Assembly: GCA_008638375.1 (NCBI GenBank) | Contig: CM018052.1 | Location: forward strand, 32,000,239 to 32,064,238 | Direction of reading: 5' to 3' | Origin: Nyssa sinensis | Lineage: Eukaryota; Streptophyta; Magnoliopsida; Cornales; Nyssaceae | DNA: 64,000 nt | Part shown: positions 60,778 to 64,000 of the stretch, one piece after another | Layout of the letters: every line of letters starts with the position of its first letter | Position numbering within the stretch: position 1 is the stretch's first letter | The notes under the pieces: generated by a model | Told to the model about the DNA's origin: nothing | The model's input: the letters and a program-made list of their open reading frames with translations, nothing else | Databases searched by the model: none | Made by a program: the position numbers and the translations under genes

Positions 60778-60985
60778 TATTTCTATTTGAGCTGCCCCTT
60801 GAGTTAGTTTAACATAACTTTGTTTGATGTCAAATCAAGTTTTAATTGGGTTTAGGCGCATGCGTGCTCACACATACACAGACTAGGTTCAAGTCTCTAT
60901 TTGAACTACCCCTCAAGTTAATGTAACCTAACCTTGTTTGATGCCAAATCAAGTTTCAATTGGATCTAGGTTCATGGAACTTGGT
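60778..60985. repeat. Tandem duplication, period about 116 bp
   Basis: CTATTTGAxCTxCCCCTxAAGTTA, CTTTGTTTGATGxCAAATCA and AGTTT.AATTGG.T.TAGG occur twice. Confidence 0.8.
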
Positions 60986-61450
60986 AAAGCTTTCTATTTA
61001 TTGGACTCATTAGATTAGATCCATCGTCCATCATTTTGATGGAGAAATGAGAGGTTGATGTTTGGAGTGTGAGAAATGAAATTGACATGACAATGAACAA
61101 ATCATAGAATAGTCTACTCTTGATCATGTAATGACAAATTAAGGGGATGGCTGTTTGTGAGAACTTAAATTTGGGAGTACTGGGGGCTATATATGACATA
61201 AAGCAAGGTCTAATGGTTAATTGGTATGACTTAATTGTCCTAATTCACTTTTTAATCTTTTTTCCATCCACATATTTCACATCTCATTTTCTTTGCTTAG
61301 CTTTTTCCGTATTGCCTACACCTTTTGAATGCTATCCACATATGTTTCACAATGGTTGGTGATGCCTTTATGAATACAACTAGATTCATATAAAAATCAT
61401 AGTTATTAGAATCAAATCGGAGAATAACTCGGTGAAAGGATTGATTTATT

Positions 61451-61880
61451 CACTACAGAAAAGGCACTCGTGTGTCGCTAATAGTGAAAAAATGCGTCGC
61501 TAAAGATATTTTGCAACGCACAATTGGGCGTCGCTAATAGCTGCGTCGCTAATACTATTAGCGACGCACACATCCCCTCGTGTCGCTAAAGGGAACTATT
61601 AGTGACGTCCAATGTGCGTCGTTAATAATTTTGATGGTGCGTTGCAAATACTATCCACGATCACAATGTGCGTCGCTAAAACTACTATTAGCGACGCTCA
61701 CTCTGTGCGTCGCAGATGGTTCCTTTTAGCGACGCTCATTGTGTGCGTCGCAAATGGTATCTTTTAGTGACGCTTACTTTGTGCGTCGCAAATTCCAATC
61801 TTTAATGACGAATTTGAAGCGTCGCTATAAATTGATTTCTTAGTTTTTAGCAACACATTTTGAGCGTCGCTAAAAGTTGA
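61451..61880. mobile_element. CACTA (En/Spm) transposon terminus with subterminal repeats
   Basis: CACTACAGAAAAGGCACTCG at 61451 is a typical plant CACTA terminal inverted repeat. It is followed by more than ten GCGTCGC or GCGACGC words in both orientations (61473-61875), the kind of subterminal repeat bound by CACTA transposases. The other end is not in the window. Confidence 0.82.
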
Positions 61881-62296
61881 TTTTTTTCCCCCTACAACAT
61901 TGGTTTTATTTGTTGTTTTATTCCTGTTTAAACCTGTATCAATCATCCTGATATACAGTAAAATTCAAACATTTTGAAATAAATATATATTGAAAAAGAA
62001 AAATACATTCATATATATATATATATTATAGTAATTAATTGGTTACATTTGTAAAAATACAATTTAAGAATAAATACAAAAATAAAAAATTGTTCAAAAA
62101 ATGTAACTACAGATGTCGATGAAAAAAAAAAGATAAAAATAATCAATCCCGATTCAAGAACTAAAGATCCAGGCGCAATAATCCCGATCAATCTGAAATA
62201 AAGATCAAATGATATATATTAGAACACTTATTAAATATATATGAAAGTGAATATATTATTTTTTTTATGCATAAATAGTAAGAACAACATAAAGTA
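61881..62296. other. AT-rich spacer between CACTA terminus and satellite
   Basis: No coding or structural signal; could be the interior of the CACTA element. Confidence 0.4.
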
Positions 62297-64000
62297 GTAT
62301 AAGTTGCAAGCTACTAATCTGCACTGATTGCCCTAAATTTTTGGTAGTCTATTTTGTCACTTGTGAGGTGTGTGATGGGGTATCGAGATAGTTAGGCAGA
62401 TATCCGGTATTTTGGTCCGTGAAAACCCCAAAACTCGCCTTTTCGGAGCAAAAACTTGCATAAGTTTCAAACCATTGATCCAAGTCAAGTGCCGTAAGTT
62501 CGTGCAAGTCTTTTTTATCATTTGTGAGGTGTGTGATGGGGTTTCGGGGTCAGTAGGCCGATATCCGGCATTTTGGTCTGTCAAAACTCAAAAATGAGCC
62601 TTTTGGAGCAGAAACTTGCATAAGTTTCAAACCGGTGATCCGAACCGAGTGCCATAATTTCGTGCAAGTTTATTTTATCGTTTTTGAGATGTGTGATGGA
62701 GTTTCGTGATAGTTAGGCTGATATTTGGTATTTTGGTCTATCAAAACTAAAAAATGGGCCTTTTTGGAGCAGAAACCTGCATAAGTTTCAAATCAGTGAT
62801 CCGAACAGAGTGCCGTAAGTTCGCACAAGTCTATTTTATCATTTTTGAGGTGTGTGATGGGGTATCGAGATAGTTAGGCAGATATCCGGTATTTTGGTCC
62901 GTGAAAACCCCAAAACCCGCCTTTTCGGAGCAAAAACTTGTATAAGTTTCAAACCGTTGATCCAAATCGAGTGCCATGAGTTCGTGCAAGTATTTTTTTA
63001 TCATTTGTGAGGTGTGTGATGGGGTTTCGGGGTTAGTAGGCCGACATTCGGCATTTTGGTCTGTCAAAACTCAAAAATGGGCCTTTTGGAGCAGAAACTT
63101 GCATAAGTTTCAAACCGGTGATCCGAACCGAGTGCCGTAATTTCGTGCAAGTCTATTTTATCATTTTTGAGGTGTGTGATGGAGTTTCGTGATAGTTAGG
63201 CTGATATTTGGTATTTTGGTCCGTCAAAACTCAAAAATGGGCCTTTTTGGAACAGAAACTTGCATAAGTTTCAAATCAGTGATCCGAACCGAGTGTCGTA
63301 AGTTCGCACAAGTCTATTTTATCATTTTTGAGGTGTGTGATGGGGTTTCGTGGTAGTTAAGCCGATATCCGGTGTTTTGGTCTGTCAAAACCTAAAAATG
63401 GGCCTTTTGGATCAGAAACTTGCATAAGTTTCAAACTGATGATCCGAACCGAGTGTCGTAAGTTCGTACAAGTCTATTTTATCATTTTTGAGGTGTGTGA
63501 TGGGGATTCGTGGTAGTTAGGCCAATATCCAATGTTTTGGTCTGTCAAAACCCGAAAATGGGCCTTTTTGGAGCAGAAACTTGCATAAGTTTCAAACCGT
63601 TGATCCGAACCGAGTGCCGTAAGTTCGCACAAGTCTATTTTATCATTTTTGAGGTATGTGATGGGGTTTCATGGTAGTTAGGCCGATATCTAGTGTTTTG
63701 GTCTGTCAAAATCCAAAAATGGGCCTTTTGAATAAGAAACTTGCATAAGTTTCAAACCGGTGATCCGAAGCGAGTGTCGTAAGTTTGTACAAGTCTATTT
63801 TATCATTTTTGTGGTGTGTGATGAGGGTTCGTGGTAGTTAGGCCGATATCCGGTGTTTTGGTCTGTCAAAACCCGAAAATGGGCCTTTTTGGAGTAGAAA
63901 CTTGCATAAGTTTCAAACCAGTGATCCAAACCGAGTGCCGTAAGTTTGCACAAGTCTATTTTATCATTTGTGAGGTGTGTGATGGGGTTTCATGGTAGTT
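62297..64000. repeat. 160/161-bp satellite array, runs off the window
   Basis: Successive TGTGATGG landmarks at 62371, 62532, 62692, 62853, 63015, 63175, 63336, 63496, 63657, 63817 and 63978 give a 160-162-bp period: ten full monomers plus a decayed partial monomer at the left edge (62297-62370). Each monomer contains the near-palindrome GAAACTTGCATAAGTTTC. Variants alternate regularly, giving higher-order units of three and then two monomers. No coding capacity conserved between units. Confidence 0.95.

Larger units (their letters stand above)
56590..61450. other. Intergenic, no gene recognised
   Basis: 3' flank of the HAL2-like gene, then microsatellites ((TA)n(TG)n at 57698-57750; (TA)n at 58048-58075, 58436-58457, 59297-59325, 59463-59488; (CA)n at 58399-58415) and three tandem duplications listed separately. 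59990-60260 is less AT-rich and has GACGTGGCAC and GACACGTATC, ABRE-like words, but no gene follows. Confidence 0.5.

Noticed and set aside
62357..63067. Repeated open frames in the 62-63 kb region (e.g. 62357-62584 and 62831-63067, minus)
   Set aside because: They arise from satellite monomers; the frames shift between monomers because the period alternates between 160 and 161 bp.
62297..64000. CRISPR-like regular spacing
   Set aside because: Whole monomers are homologous, without unique spacers, and this is a plant nuclear region; it is a satellite.

Overview
The window is nuclear DNA of a flowering plant. Genes are intron-rich with GT/AG junctions, intergenic DNA is AT-rich, and there are many (TA)n/(GA)n microsatellites and every major class of plant transposable element. 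Gene content (STP hexose carrier, VAP4-type VAP, DUF3774 wound-induced proteins, HAL2-like phosphatase) fits a dicot, probably with a repeat-rich genome; the species cannot be read from the sequence.

Host genes, left to right: (1) 3' part of a sugar transport protein gene (+, window start to 2807); (2) a 94-aa secreted LysM protein in two exons (-, 6293-7275); (3) a DUF3774 wound-responsive protein (-, 8554-8781); (4) a complete seven-exon VAP4-like gene (-, 11155-16710, 267 aa); (5) a second DUF3774 gene (-, 32996-33265); (6) a complete nine-exon HAL2-like 3'(2'),5'-bisphosphate nucleotidase gene (+, 36881-56589, 416 aa), spread over almost 20 kb because its introns are packed with transposons. 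They are independent genes, not a cluster.

Mobile DNA fills the rest. 18.5-21.0 kb: a young 2.4-kb LTR element that carries one 441-aa ORF and no pol (TR-GAG-like). 21.6-22.7 kb: a fold-back element split by a solo LTR. 22.8-30.4 kb: a full-length but inactivated Copia element whose presumed primer-binding site matches no tRNA 3' end but is a perfect complement of a segment of its own LTR. Introns hold two TRIMs (381 and 299 bp), two hAT-type MITEs, two SINEs, two L1-type LINE fragments, an RTE-type LINE remnant, a solo LTR of 1414 bp, and a Mutator-like MITE inside a LINE that was copied by a template-switch-like event with an inverted 78-bp insert.

The right end (58.7-64.0 kb) has no recognisable gene. 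It holds several tandem duplications, one CACTA-transposon terminus with GCGTCGC subterminal repeats, and the edge of a 160/161-bp satellite whose monomers are organised first in trimers and then in dimers; the array runs off the window.

Exon boundaries were deduced by hand from reading frame, splice dinucleotides and family knowledge; for the VAP, HAL2-like, LysM and STP genes the phases of all joined exons agree.
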